From Mesostigma viride (taxonomy: Eukaryota > Streptophyta > Mesostigmatophyceae > Mesostigmatales > Mesostigmataceae): DNA of 64,000 nt. The position numbers and the translations under genes were made by a program. Shown here piece after piece: positions 1-8,636 of the stretch. The stretch lies in contig RPFO01000026.1 in NCBI GenBank assembly GCA_009746045.1, positions 633,670-697,669 of the forward strand, given 5' to 3'. The notes under the pieces were generated by a model. That model searched no databases, was not told where the DNA came from, and saw only the letters and a program-made list of their open reading frames with translations. How positions within the stretch are numbered: position 1 is the first letter of the stretch; every line of letters begins with the position of its first letter.

Positions 1-91
1 TTTCAGGGTCGAGCGTTAACCCGGTGGCGAGATTGGTCGGTCTGCTCAATGTTGTTAGAACGACCATTTATTATCTACCTAGAATATAAAC
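1..91. other. leader before the first viral-type gene
   Basis: No ORF is supported here. The segment ends in an A/T-rich run with a TATA-like GAATATAAAC directly before the ATG at 92, so a promoter or the 3' edge of an upstream viral gene is plausible. The window starts inside the element, so the left neighbours are unknown. Confidence 0.35.
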
Positions 92-619
92 ATGGCCTCT
101 GAGGCTTCAGAGACCCCAACGAGCTACCAAGACGAAACCTTCGCCGAGACGCGGGAAGAGCAGGTTGACCTGGTCAAGACAATTCGAAAGGGACAACCGC
201 TGAATGATGAACAGAAAAAAGCCCTTCGCGACAAAATGAGGGTTTACCAGCAACGCGCAAAAGCCGAGAGGGAGAAGAGACGAAACGAAGAAAAGGAGGC
301 AGAGATAACGAAACGAAAGGTCCTTGCAAAGGAATTGGAGATTCAGCGGCAAAGGCTAGTCGAACTCGAGCTGCAAGAAGCTCGTAACAAATCGCGGATT
401 GAACGCCTTCTCGCTGAAGATTCCGTCGCCTCAACCCCCGCCGACACGCCAAAACCAAGACGGGGTCGAAAGCCCAAGGAGACAGAGCCGGACTCTCCGC
501 CACCCCCGATCAAGACCCGACAGCTCCCACCTCCACCACCGCCACCTGTCGCGATGACGCCATACGAGATGCGCATGGCCGCCATCCGCGCGTCTCTCCT
601 TGCTAGTCTGGACGATTAA
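92..619 (+). CDS. coiled-coil, proline-rich protein of the viral element
   Basis: The ORF encodes 175 aa of unrecognised function. Residues about 25-110 are a highly charged Lys/Glu/Arg helix of coiled-coil type (KAEREKRRNEEKEAEITKR and following). Residues about 115-155 are Pro-rich, with PPPPIKTR and a run of seven prolines, and the C-terminus YEMRMAAIRASLLASLDD is a short amphipathic helix. The start at 92 is the first ATG after a TATA-like run. The gene ends 12 bp before the packaging ATPase, on the same strand, which is the tight spacing of a small viral genome. A virion, scaffold or DNA-associated role would fit a helix-plus-linker protein next to a packaging gene, but this is inference from context only. 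The ORF is intact. Confidence 0.6.
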   Translation: MASEASETPTSYQDETFAETREEQVDLVKTIRKGQPLNDEQKKALRDKMRVYQQRAKAEREKRRNEEKEAEITKRKVLAKELEIQRQRLVELELQEARNKSRIERLLAEDSVASTPADTPKPRRGRKPKETEPDSPPPPIKTRQLPPPPPPPVAMTPYEMRMAAIRASLLASLDD

Positions 620-631
620 AATGTCTTCAGA

Positions 632-1516
632 ATGATAATGGCTATCATCGAAGAGCGACGAATTCATTCACTTGAGAACAAAGACATCAAGCAACGATAC
701 GCCCCACAGCGTCCTGCTCCACCGAATATGCCGAGTCTTCATTTCATCGCAAACTTCTGCGGAGCTCGACGGTCTGGGAAAACTACATCGGCAGTCAACA
801 TGGCGAAGGCTTACTTTGCTAACAACTCATTCGACAAGCTGTACCTCATTTCAGGGAGTGCCCACACGGAGCCGAAATACAAGGAGCTCCCGGAACCAGC
901 TATGACGATGGAAGTCTACTCTAACCTGGCATTCGATGGGATGATAGATCATATAAAGTCTGACCTCCACGAATACGAGAGGTACAAGGACGATCTCAAG
1001 GTCTGGGAAACGTTCAAACGCGAATACGTGGATGGGAAAAAAAACGCAGAACTCATGGACCTCTCCATGTACCTACGCCTTGATGCAATGAACTGGGATA
1101 AACCTGCGACAAGGTTCGAGCACGGTCCTCCTTCGTCGCTCATTCTGATAGACGACATGCAAGGCAGTGCCCTCTATCAGAGCTCTAGCAAAAACGCTGT
1201 TGCGGCTTTCGCGTTCAAACACAGACACTTCCTCACGAGCATGATTTTCCTGACACAGGCGTACACGAGCGGTGGCGTACCACGAGCAGTGCGAGCGAAT
1301 ATATCGTTTCTTGCGCTGTTCAGAACGAAGGACCATCGAGCCGCGCGACAGATCGCGGAAGAGAGCGCGGGGTCTGTGGCGCCGGATGAGTTTCTCGCGC
1401 TATGGGACCACGCCGTCAAGGACGATCCTCACGACTTCTTTGCTGTCGACTTCGACCAGCGCGACCCGAAAAAAATGTTTCGTCGAAACTTCAATACATT
1501 TCTCTCGATAAAATAA
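632..1516 (+). CDS. A32/FtsK-HerA-type genome packaging ATPase
   Basis: The product is a 294-aa P-loop ATPase of the kind that pumps DNA into virions of NCLDVs, virophages and Polinton-like viruses. Residues about 42-50 hold the Walker A motif (GARRSGKTT). About residue 170 there is a hydrophobic strand followed by the Walker B motif (SLILIDDMQ). The stretch HRHFLTSMIFLTQ, then VRANISFLALFRTKD, looks like the following strand and sensor region of this family. Length and architecture match A32-like ATPases, which usually run 200-300 aa. The ATG at 632 lies just past the stop of the previous gene and 22 bp separate its own stop from the next ATG. The reading frame is intact over its whole length. 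This is the best single marker that the segment is virus-derived rather than an ordinary transposon. Confidence 0.85.
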   Translation: MIMAIIEERRIHSLENKDIKQRYAPQRPAPPNMPSLHFIANFCGARRSGKTTSAVNMAKAYFANNSFDKLYLISGSAHTEPKYKELPEPAMTMEVYSNLAFDGMIDHIKSDLHEYERYKDDLKVWETFKREYVDGKKNAELMDLSMYLRLDAMNWDKPATRFEHGPPSSLILIDDMQGSALYQSSSKNAVAAFAFKHRHFLTSMIFLTQAYTSGGVPRAVRANISFLALFRTKDHRAARQIAEESAGSVAPDEFLALWDHAVKDDPHDFFAVDFDQRDPKKMFRRNFNTFLSIK

Positions 1517-1538
1517 TTTTCTCTGAACATGATATACT

Positions 1539-2033
1539 ATGGATATTCCGTCCATCAAACGATACGCAGGCGCCGAGAAGGAGTACGTGTTGGACACCCA
1601 AGCACTCCTCCGATATTGTTCGGGTTCTCGACTGGGGCAGAAAACTCTAGAACGTGTCGTCAGGATCCTTCAAGAAGCAGGCCACCACGACACGATTCCG
1701 TCCACCTGTCACGACATGAGCCCCGAAATCCGATTGGCCATCCTCGCCTTGGTGGGCGATCGCAGGCGTCCACGTGGGCGCTCACCCTCCAAAACGGAAA
1801 AACGACACGAACCGAAACGGCCTCGAGGGCGCCCAAGGATCCACCCCGTAGGGTATAAAAAGCCTCGAGCCAAAAAATTGTCTCATGTTCAGTCATCAGA
1901 TGACGGTGACCGTAGAGGAGCGTCGCGAGCAATGGCGACGGGCCCAGGCGAAGAGGCGAGCAATCGCCCGCGACCAGACGAACTGCATCTCGGCGAAAAG
2001 CAAGGTCAAGAAGGGCGTCTGGAATCCCAGTGA
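1539..2033 (+). CDS. small basic protein with an AT-hook-like motif
   Basis: The ORF encodes 164 aa. The N-terminal 75 residues look like a compact helical unit (MDIPSIKRYAGAEKEYVLD, then LLRYCSGSRLGQKTLERVVRI with line-like helix spacing). Residues about 85-115 are very basic and contain KRPRGRPRIHP, an AT-hook-like RGRP core, so minor-groove DNA binding is possible. I do not recognise a family. The last third may not be real: another frame opened by the ATG at 1885 encodes a charged, better protein-like stretch (MFSHQMTVTVEERREQWRR and on) up to about 2140. Either two genes overlap or one frame change joins the 1885 frame to the recombinase that follows. Confidence 0.45.
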   Translation: MDIPSIKRYAGAEKEYVLDTQALLRYCSGSRLGQKTLERVVRILQEAGHHDTIPSTCHDMSPEIRLAILALVGDRRRPRGRSPSKTEKRHEPKRPRGRPRIHPVGYKKPRAKKLSHVQSSDDGDRRGASRAMATGPGEEASNRPRPDELHLGEKQGQEGRLESQ

Positions 2034-2143
2034 CCGATGGATCGCAAATAACCCCGAGTGCGCGGAAAAAATCGGCTTGCAGGCGACCTCTCCACCCTCG
2101 CCGGAGCCACCGCACCACGAGGAACCGCCTGCGCGACCTACTG

Positions 2144-3166
2144 ATGGACGATATGGACGTTCACGAGGCCGTCGCCGCAGCGGATTCCCGGCCAGAGCAT
2201 CACGAGCCTGGCAGGCCCTCGAGAGAGCGCGGGGCGACGCGCAAAACCGCGAAGGGGTATATCGGCAGGCTGCGAGTTCTCCTTGACAAAATGGGGTGCT
2301 CGCAGGACGAATCAGTCGACTGCCTCGCAGACACCGCCCGTGTCCTGCGCGTCGTCCACGAAACCTCGGAACCCAAACGCAAGCTCGCACACTCGAAAGA
2401 GGATGCGTGGAGGGAGAACGAGAAGAACTTGCTCGGAGTGATAAACGGGGTGAATCGAATGATGCCACCTGAGAAGAGGCTCCCACGCGACGTGACGGAC
2501 GCGTACGCTGCTCGAGTCAATGAGCTGAAGGTCGGCGATCTCGACAGGAAATTCGACAGGGCCGAGAGCAAGCCACTGAGGTACACGTACGAGCAGCTCC
2601 AGCGGATCGCCGCCGCCGAGTACAAAAAGGACCCTACGTCTGACGCCGCTTTGATGGGTCTTATTTACCTGTCCGGCGAGAAACTGCCACCGACCAGGTA
2701 CGACCACGACAAAATGCGCATCGTCAGTTCTATCAGCGAGCTCGAGCCACACGAGAACGGATACATTCCGAGCGAGCGCCGCATGATAATTCAACGTTTT
2801 AAGACGGCAGAGACGTACGGCACGTACGACTACCAAATTCCAGACGGGTACAAGAAGCTGATTAACGCGTTGCAGGCTCGAGCTGATCAGAAGTACGTGT
2901 TCGAGGACCCAAAAAATCCAGGCGAATACATGAAGCACGAGTATTATTCTGCGAAGTACAACCGCATCTACCACGGCATTGATGCAACGAGGCAGGCGTA
3001 CATCACCCGTTTCTTGAAGGGCGCTTCGTGGAAAAAGCGAAAATGGGCTGGTGACTTGATGGGGCACGACGTACTTACAGGAGCCGTTTACGAGCGGCAG
3101 GCGGGGGACCCCTCTCCCCAGGGCGGCGAGACTGGCGGACGTCGGCTGAGGCCGAGGAAAAAGTAG
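2144..3166 (+). CDS. tyrosine recombinase (viral integrase type)
   Basis: This enzyme class cuts and rejoins DNA through a covalent 3'-phosphotyrosine and integrates virophages, Polinton-like viruses and phages. The catalytic domain is well marked. PPTRYDHDKM (2688-2717) carries the first arginine, FKTAETYG (about 2798-2821) the beta-hairpin lysine, and TRQAYI (about 2987-3004) the second arginine. MGHDVLTGAVYER (about 3059-3096) carries the histidine and the nucleophilic tyrosine. The N-terminal half, with KTAKGYIGRLRVLLDKMG, resembles the helical SAM-like core-binding domain. The frame is open back to a GTG at 2030, but 2144 is the first ATG. The upstream frame could instead be an extension joined by frameshift to the ORF opened at 1885. 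The C-terminus RRLRPRKK is basic. The gene lies between the ATPase and the primase, as in integrating small dsDNA viruses of protists. Confidence 0.82.
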   Translation: MDDMDVHEAVAAADSRPEHHEPGRPSRERGATRKTAKGYIGRLRVLLDKMGCSQDESVDCLADTARVLRVVHETSEPKRKLAHSKEDAWRENEKNLLGVINGVNRMMPPEKRLPRDVTDAYAARVNELKVGDLDRKFDRAESKPLRYTYEQLQRIAAAEYKKDPTSDAALMGLIYLSGEKLPPTRYDHDKMRIVSSISELEPHENGYIPSERRMIIQRFKTAETYGTYDYQIPDGYKKLINALQARADQKYVFEDPKNPGEYMKHEYYSAKYNRIYHGIDATRQAYITRFLKGASWKKRKWAGDLMGHDVLTGAVYERQAGDPSPQGGETGGRRLRPRKK

Positions 3167-3515
3167 ACAGTTTTCCCGTGGGAAATTTTCATGAATGTCG
3201 AAAAGGATATCCTAAACTGCATGCATTATACAGGAAATAAAAAAGTTCCATGGGACCATTTTTCTCAAGGGTCGAGGTTCGAGGGTCTGTGTGGTTTTTA
3301 GACGAACTGAAATTTTTTAATCGAAACTTTTTTTTTTCTAAGCATACGGTATACAACCTTCCAGAATGGTCTCGAACTTCAACCTGCATGACGACACGGT
3401 CGACCGACACGACGTAACCGACAAGCCGACACGATTCGATTCCTCGTGGGAGATCTCCCACGGGAATAAAGGCGGACTCTCCCACGACAATCCGCACTCT
3501 CGCGCTCACACCACC
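3167..3515. promoter_or_regulatory. intergenic region with TTTCCCGTGGGAAA-type palindromes
   Basis: The 349 bp between recombinase and primase are A/T-rich. They contain TTTTCCCGTGGGAAA near 3172, CTCCCACGGGAA near 3456 and TCTCCCACGAC near 3478. The same dyad recurs at 6329, 6440, 6468, 6503, 6645 and 6843. An ORF open from 3366 runs through the second and third copies, but I place the primase start at the ATG at 3516, so the palindromes are read as non-coding. A perfect 14-bp dyad repeated on both sides of a replication gene suggests a protein binding site, such as a promoter element or replication origin. No function can be proved from sequence. Confidence 0.45.
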
Positions 3516-4540
3516 ATGGAGGCTCCCGGTCCACCCATCACCGCAAAGATGATCAAGCTCGCGCGGAGGATTAAATCTAAGAACTGGAACGATAACGCCC
3601 TAGAGCTATCCGCTAACGAAGCGCTCAGGCTCATTCGCGCTGGCGGCCATTGGTGCGAGGTTCTAAAAGAAGACGATGTTGTCAAGCCATATCTCGATTA
3701 CGACCTCAAATTCGATCACGAGGAAGGAGAGCCGGGAGTCACCGTCGACGACATCATCAACGACGTCTTCGAAAATTGTAACATCAACCATGAGAACGTC
3801 AAAGTACTCACGCGTCGTCCGCGTTGGGTCGAAACCAAGGGCAAGAGGACGTTCAAGTACTCGTTCCGTGTCTACGTGAAGGGTTGGAAAGTGACGGTGA
3901 AGGATATGGGGCGTCTCATGAAGGCCAAACTTCTGCAGCTCCCCGGATGGGACGATTCCATTTACAACGACGGCCGATTGCTGAACTGTGTGTATAACAC
4001 GAAGGACGTCGAGCCAGGATGCCCAATTCTCTCTCCCGTGACGACAACGAGCCCATCGAAACGTTTGTCGCTCAATTGGTGGACGACGATGCAAAGTGGC
4101 TGCCTGTCGACGACTTGATCGACGGTCTCGAGCCTCCAGCAAAAAAAGGGAAAAGTCGAGCGGTGGCAAGCGTGACGTTGGACGCCCTTCGACGAGGGTT
4201 TTCGCCACTAGCAGCACGAAATCACGCACCTGGACAGTGACGACATCGCCAACGTCACTTCGCGCATCGTGGCCAGGTGGACCGAGCGTTACCCGAATTT
4301 TGAAGACCACGCGCTGGATGCTGCGAGCCTTCACTACTCGAAGGACCGTGACAACTACGTCCTGCGCACGTTCAGCCACTTGTGCCTCGGAGCTGGCCGC
4401 GAGCACGGGAGCAACCACACTTACCTCGTCGTATCGCGTGACGGCATCGTTCAGAAATGCCACGACTCGGACTGCCGCGACTTCTCGAGCGAAGTTGTCG
4501 CTCTCGGCGACGAACTCAAGTCTTGCTTTTCCCATCCGAG
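3516..4540 (+). pseudogene. archaeo-eukaryotic primase half of the primase-helicase, frame-broken
   Basis: This is the N-terminal priming domain of a D5-like replication protein, which makes primers for viral DNA synthesis. KPYLDYDLKFD (about 3683-3715) contains the metal-binding DxD. KYSFRVYVKG sits where the family's second motif is expected, with Arg where many members have His. IYNDGRLLNCVYNTKD matches the third motif region. A cysteine/histidine cluster (CLGAGREHG near 4386, then KCHDSDC near 4456) is the usual primase zinc finger. The coding sense changes frame near 4018, near 4208 and near 4530, and protein similarity continues each time in the next frame. The three changes lie within about 520 bp. 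They may be decay of an old insertion or uncorrected sequencing indels. The start at 3516 is the first ATG after the palindrome cluster. Confidence 0.75.
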
Positions 4541-6046
4541 GACGCCACGACGTCATACATTCTCGCGCACTTCGAGAATTCTCATCGCGGTGTAGCCGAG
4601 GCCTGTGTGGTGGGATTTGCTGGGACTTGGCGGTACAGCGGTGGGTCGTTGTGGAATTTCAGGGACCACAGGTGGCGCCAGCTGATGACTGACGAACCTC
4701 TGCGGAACGCCATCGGAGATGCGGACAAGCTCAAGTTAAAGTACGAGGAGGTGGCACGCTATTTTTCTGAACGGCGTGACAAGGCCGAGCATCTAGGTGA
4801 CGACAAGAAGGCGGCGTACTTTGATGCCCTGGCAGATTCCGCTGCGAAGATCTCTCGCAACTTGCGTGACGGTCCTTACATCAACTACATCCGCAACGAG
4901 GTCAGGGCGATCATATACGCCGAGCCAACGGACTTCGTGGAGCGGCTAGACCGGAATCCATACCTCCTGTGCTTCACTAACGGGGTGCTGGAACTTACTA
5001 CAATGACCCTGCGCCCTGGACGGCCCGACGACATGCTTTCCAAGCAGATGAGAATTCCCTACACGCCAGACGCCGACACTTGTGCTATGGAAGTGAAGTT
5101 GGAGGAAATTTTCCCAGACGAGGTGACCCGGGCCCACTTTAAGCGTTTCCTTGGCTCACTGATGGTGGGGGACAATCGTGACGAGCAAGGATACTTTTGG
5201 AAGGGTTCAGGACGGAACGGGAAGGGCTTCCTGATGAAAGTAATCAGAGAGGCATACGGCGACAATGCGGACACCGTTCGTACTGCTTTCTACACTTCGC
5301 AGGAGCGGGACAGTGATGTGGCGACGCCAGAAGTTTTGAGAATGCGCGGCATGCGCATCGGTTTGACGAACGAGCTCCAGCGCAACGTCCCTATTGTGGC
5401 ATCAAAATTCAAGAACATCACAGGCAATGGCGTCTTGAAGGCACGCGCTCTCCACTCTAACGAGTACGTGCAATTTCCCACGTCATTCAAGCTTATTTTG
5501 GACACAAACAACGACGTGAAATTTGACGAGCACTGCGAGGGGTTGTGGGACCGCGCTGTCATGTACCCTTTCGTGAGCAAGTTTTGCACGCGGAAAGAGA
5601 TGGCCGATGAACCTGATCGTCCGCACATGCATCTCGTGGACACCACACTGAACGAGCGTGCCAAGGAGTTTGCGTTAGGATTGATGGCGATTTCGATTAG
5701 AGAGTGCGTAGTATACCTGGCAGCAACCAGCAAGGACGAGAGGTGGCCGCCTAGGTCGGAGGAGATGCGAGTCCTGAAGACGGACTCGAAGGTTTCGTCT
5801 GATGGTGTGGGTGCCTTTATCGAGGAGCTAAAGAAAAGCGGCGAGCTTGTCAAGTGCAGCGGAGAGGCAGTGCCTGTAAAGGTTCTTCTCGACGAGTACA
5901 TTGCTTCGACTGGTATGGATAGCTACAAGGCGAAATTATTTGGAGACGAGGCAAAGGCGGTTCTGGGCTGCAGGCTGACTCAGTACAAGTTGAGCGACGG
6001 TTCCAGGCCGAATTGTTTTATTGGATGGCGGTATTGCCCTTCGTAA
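4457..6046 (+). CDS. D5-like superfamily 3 helicase half of the primase-helicase
   Basis: This half unwinds viral DNA at the replication fork as a ring-shaped SF3 helicase. Meaningful coding in this frame starts near 4540; before that the frame is a shadow of the primase zinc finger. A D5 N-type region (GTWRYSGGSLWNF onward) leads into the ATPase core. Walker A is GSGRNGKG at about 5205-5228, the Walker B region is RIGLTNELQ at about 5353-5380, and motif C is FKLILDTNND ending near 5518, followed by GLWDRAVMYPF. A C-terminal winged-helix-like tail reaches the stop at 6046. About 500 residues are uninterrupted, in contrast to the broken primase half just upstream. The AEP-plus-SF3 fusion is typical of virophages, Polinton-like viruses and NCLDVs. 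Confidence 0.85.
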   Translation: MPRLGLPRLLERSCRSRRRTQVLLFPSEDATTSYILAHFENSHRGVAEACVVGFAGTWRYSGGSLWNFRDHRWRQLMTDEPLRNAIGDADKLKLKYEEVARYFSERRDKAEHLGDDKKAAYFDALADSAAKISRNLRDGPYINYIRNEVRAIIYAEPTDFVERLDRNPYLLCFTNGVLELTTMTLRPGRPDDMLSKQMRIPYTPDADTCAMEVKLEEIFPDEVTRAHFKRFLGSLMVGDNRDEQGYFWKGSGRNGKGFLMKVIREAYGDNADTVRTAFYTSQERDSDVATPEVLRMRGMRIGLTNELQRNVPIVASKFKNITGNGVLKARALHSNEYVQFPTSFKLILDTNNDVKFDEHCEGLWDRAVMYPFVSKFCTRKEMADEPDRPHMHLVDTTLNERAKEFALGLMAISIRECVVYLAATSKDERWPPRSEEMRVLKTDSKVSSDGVGAFIEELKKSGELVKCSGEAVPVKVLLDEYIASTGMDSYKAKLFGDEAKAVLGCRLTQYKLSDGSRPNCFIGWRYCPS

Positions 6047-6723
6047 GTAATATTTTAATGAAACAATTTTCACATGTCAATCGATGGTCCTTCCGCTTTC
6101 AGATGGACCCCCACACGTCACTCTCACCCCGCCGCGCGGCCCTCGCCGGGTCCGCCAACTCCCACGCACTGCTCGACCCTCCAGCACCTTACTAAATTTA
6201 CTAAGCTAACTACAGGTTTTGGGTTTTGTCTGCGGGAAATTATGCAAGCGTGTGCATGCACTCTCACTCACATCGAATAAAACCTCCATTTCCAACTGAA
6301 AATATCAATTTAGTAGTAAATATAGTTTCCCACGAGAAAACACAGCAAGCCCACCACCACCACCACCACCTGGCAGTCCCGCCACTGCTTGGCAGTCCGC
6401 GCCCCTCCGCTGCACCCCCGCTGGCCGGCCCCCATGGCCTTTCCCGTGGGAGATGGATTTATTGGTCATTTTGCCGTGGGAAACTACGTTTTCATAACCA
6501 TTTGTCGTGGGAGACTATATTTACTAAGTTTTTTGGGGGTTCTTTTTTTGGGAAATTCAGGTGTGTTTTTGGTGGTGCACACCTGAATTAATTTCCTAGG
6601 AATAAAACCCAAAACCCATAGTAAACGTAGTAAACATAGTTTCCCACGGGAAATGACTTAGTCCCATATCCCACATGGCCCTCACCCAGTTGTGGCAGTG
6701 TCACCACTTCGACCTCATGGCAG
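6047..6723. other. gene-free tail of the viral element with short dyads
   Basis: No convincing gene is present. The stretch holds several TTTCCC(G/A)TGGGA-type dyads (6329, 6440, 6468, 6503, 6645), the repeated phrase ACTTAGTAAATTTAGT in both orientations (near 6190, 6310, 6515, 6620), and a small inverted repeat CAGGTGTG/CACACCTG at 6560-6588. (CAC)n encodes a His run near 6355. This may be the terminal non-coding region of the viral element or the host flank. Confidence 0.5.
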
Positions 6724-7180
6724 GTGGCTTGAATTTCCTAGAAAAAAAACCCAAAACCCATAGTAAACTTAGTAAATTTAGTCACCCTGGGATGCCAGCA
6801 TAAGAGTCTACCACCATGGTCACTATAAGGTCACTATAGCTACTCCCGTGGGAAACTAAAATTACATGCAACACTAGTGTCATCGTATCAGGGGTCAGAG
6901 CAATTCTGCTCAGGCTTTCTCCACTAGTGTGGTGCATGACCACGAGGGTGATGGGAGGTGGCTTGAATTTCCTAGAAAAAAAACCAAAAACCCATAGTAA
7001 ACTTAGTAAATTTAGTCACCCTGGGATGCCAGCATAAGAGTCTACCACCATGGTCACTATAAGGTCACTATAGCTACCTGTACCACACGGCACCTGTAGC
7101 ACCTTGACCTCATGGCAGCTGGCTTGAATTTCCTAGAAAAAAAACCAAAAACCCATAGTAAACTTAGTAAATTTAGTCAC
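6724..7180 (+). repeat. three direct copies of a ~60-120-bp repeat
   Basis: Copies begin at 6724, 6956 and 7119. Each starts with GGCTTGAATTTCCTAGAAAA, runs through an A-rich tract and CCCATAGTAAACTTAGTAAA. The first two continue to GTCACTATAAGGTCACTATA at about 6840 and 7074, while the third stops early. A related, more diverged copy lies at 6585-6650. The shared TTAGTAAATTTAGT phrase links this array to the viral tail. Confidence 0.8.
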
Positions 7181-7240
7181 AGTGGGAGGGTGATAGCCAG
7201 GGTGGGGGGATGCCGTGGGTGTCTGGAGACGGTGTTAGGG

Positions 7241-7282
7241 TTTAGGGTTTAGGGTTTAGGGTTTAGGGTTTAGGGTTTAGGG
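7241..7282 (+). repeat. interstitial telomere-type repeat (TTTAGGG)6
   Basis: Six perfect TTTAGGG units are preceded by one GTTAGGG variant. TTTAGGG is the plant-type telomere repeat, used by many green algae. The array is too short and too internal to be a working telomere, and it sits 1.2 kb beyond the last viral gene. Confidence 0.9.
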
Positions 7283-7407
7283 TGATACCCCACCCCAGGC
7301 CGCGGTCACTATAGGGTCACTATAGGGGTGGCAGATGCCAGCATAAGGCTGGTGCCATTCTGTGAGCCGCGATGACGGAATGATGACGGAATGATGATGG
7401 AAGCTAC

Positions 7408-7452
7408 TTAATTAATTAATTAATTAATTAATTAATTAATTAATTAATTAAT
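7408..7452. repeat. (TTAA)n microsatellite
   Basis: About eleven perfect TTAA units. The same TTAATTAA strings end several LINE copies elsewhere in the window, so this may mark a degraded retrotransposon tail. Confidence 0.85.
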
Positions 7453-8636
7453 GTAGCAGTCTGCTTAATGCCTAGCAGTTGCACCACTAACATTGGGAGC
7501 ATCCAATCGTGCGAGTGAGAACGTTTTGACTACCCTAATTAGCTTAGTAATAAGTGGTGTCTACCTAGGCCTCTCTCTAACTTTTTCTATGTTTATTCTG
7601 TTCCAAAAACACCAGCTTGCAAAACTGTTTACAACCCATGACTTTGCTGCGAATTTACCCCGACTAGGTTATCCGCAGTCAAATCAACAGTTATAAAATG
7701 AACAAAACAACAAAATTGTCACTTTAGTGACGCCGGCGGACTACCTGCAGACTGCTTGACGCGGAGTCGCCGGGCCACAAGTTCCGTACCTTAATTACCA
7801 AACTCACCCTCTGTTGCCGCCGCGCCATTTTCTACTTAAGTTATAGTAAATTCTTTTCCTCACATGGCTTGCGTTGGGTTCATCGACAAGCATCGACGCT
7901 CATCGACGGTGCAATGCGACGGCGGAGAATAAGTTCGCCACAGCACAGCGCGACGCAAGCTAGGGCTCTTTTCCATCGGTACAAAGTGAGATGCAAAGCC
8001 CGCATCGCTGACCGGAAATTCCGTCCAACATCCGCCCACATCTCTGCCTTTTAACCGTCGAATGCGCAATCGATCTAGAAAGTCGAAACGTCTCCGCGAC
8101 TTCAGTACTTTCCGTCACCCTTGACATGTACTACAAATCAACGCCTATAGAAGCTCGCCTCCAAAAATATACCTCGATAGAGGCATGCCTCTTATTTGAT
8201 TTCAAGGTACCTCTTAATTAATCTCAGCCCCCACCCTCCGCTAATTTGCTAAAAAAGAGCCAAATCTACCCTGACTGCTAGCTTTGCAAACACAGCAAAA
8301 CCCGACAGCCTAAGCCCAAGACCTCGAACCAGCAAGGCTCGCCCGGGCTCCTCTGCGCCTTCCTGAACCCCTAACACAGTGCCCGACTCCTCAATACTCA
8401 GAAGTGGCAGGCGGCGGGCCCACATGCCATGGGCAGCCTGTCCCCAAAGATGAATGCCGTGCAGAGCTACCCCCCACCCCCAGAAACATACAGCCGGGCT
8501 TTTCCCACGGCCATGGCGCCACAACCACGGTGTTGCCATGCCCACAGGGCACAGAAAGGAAAACTTCTTCTGGCGGCTGCCCCTCTGCCATGCACTACTG
8601 CCCCACTTTCACGCGCTACTGCCCCTTGTTCACGCG
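7453..8636. other. no gene seen
   Basis: Short open frames (7493-7696, 7869-8054, 8404-8667) have no family resemblance or exon structure. The right part, 8220-8636, is the 3' flank or UTR of the - strand sulfotransferase gene. Confidence 0.5.

Noticed and set aside
3366-3515. N-terminal extension of the primase ORF
   Set aside because: Covers two copies of the repeated palindrome, so it is more likely intergenic; the ATG at 3516 fits better.
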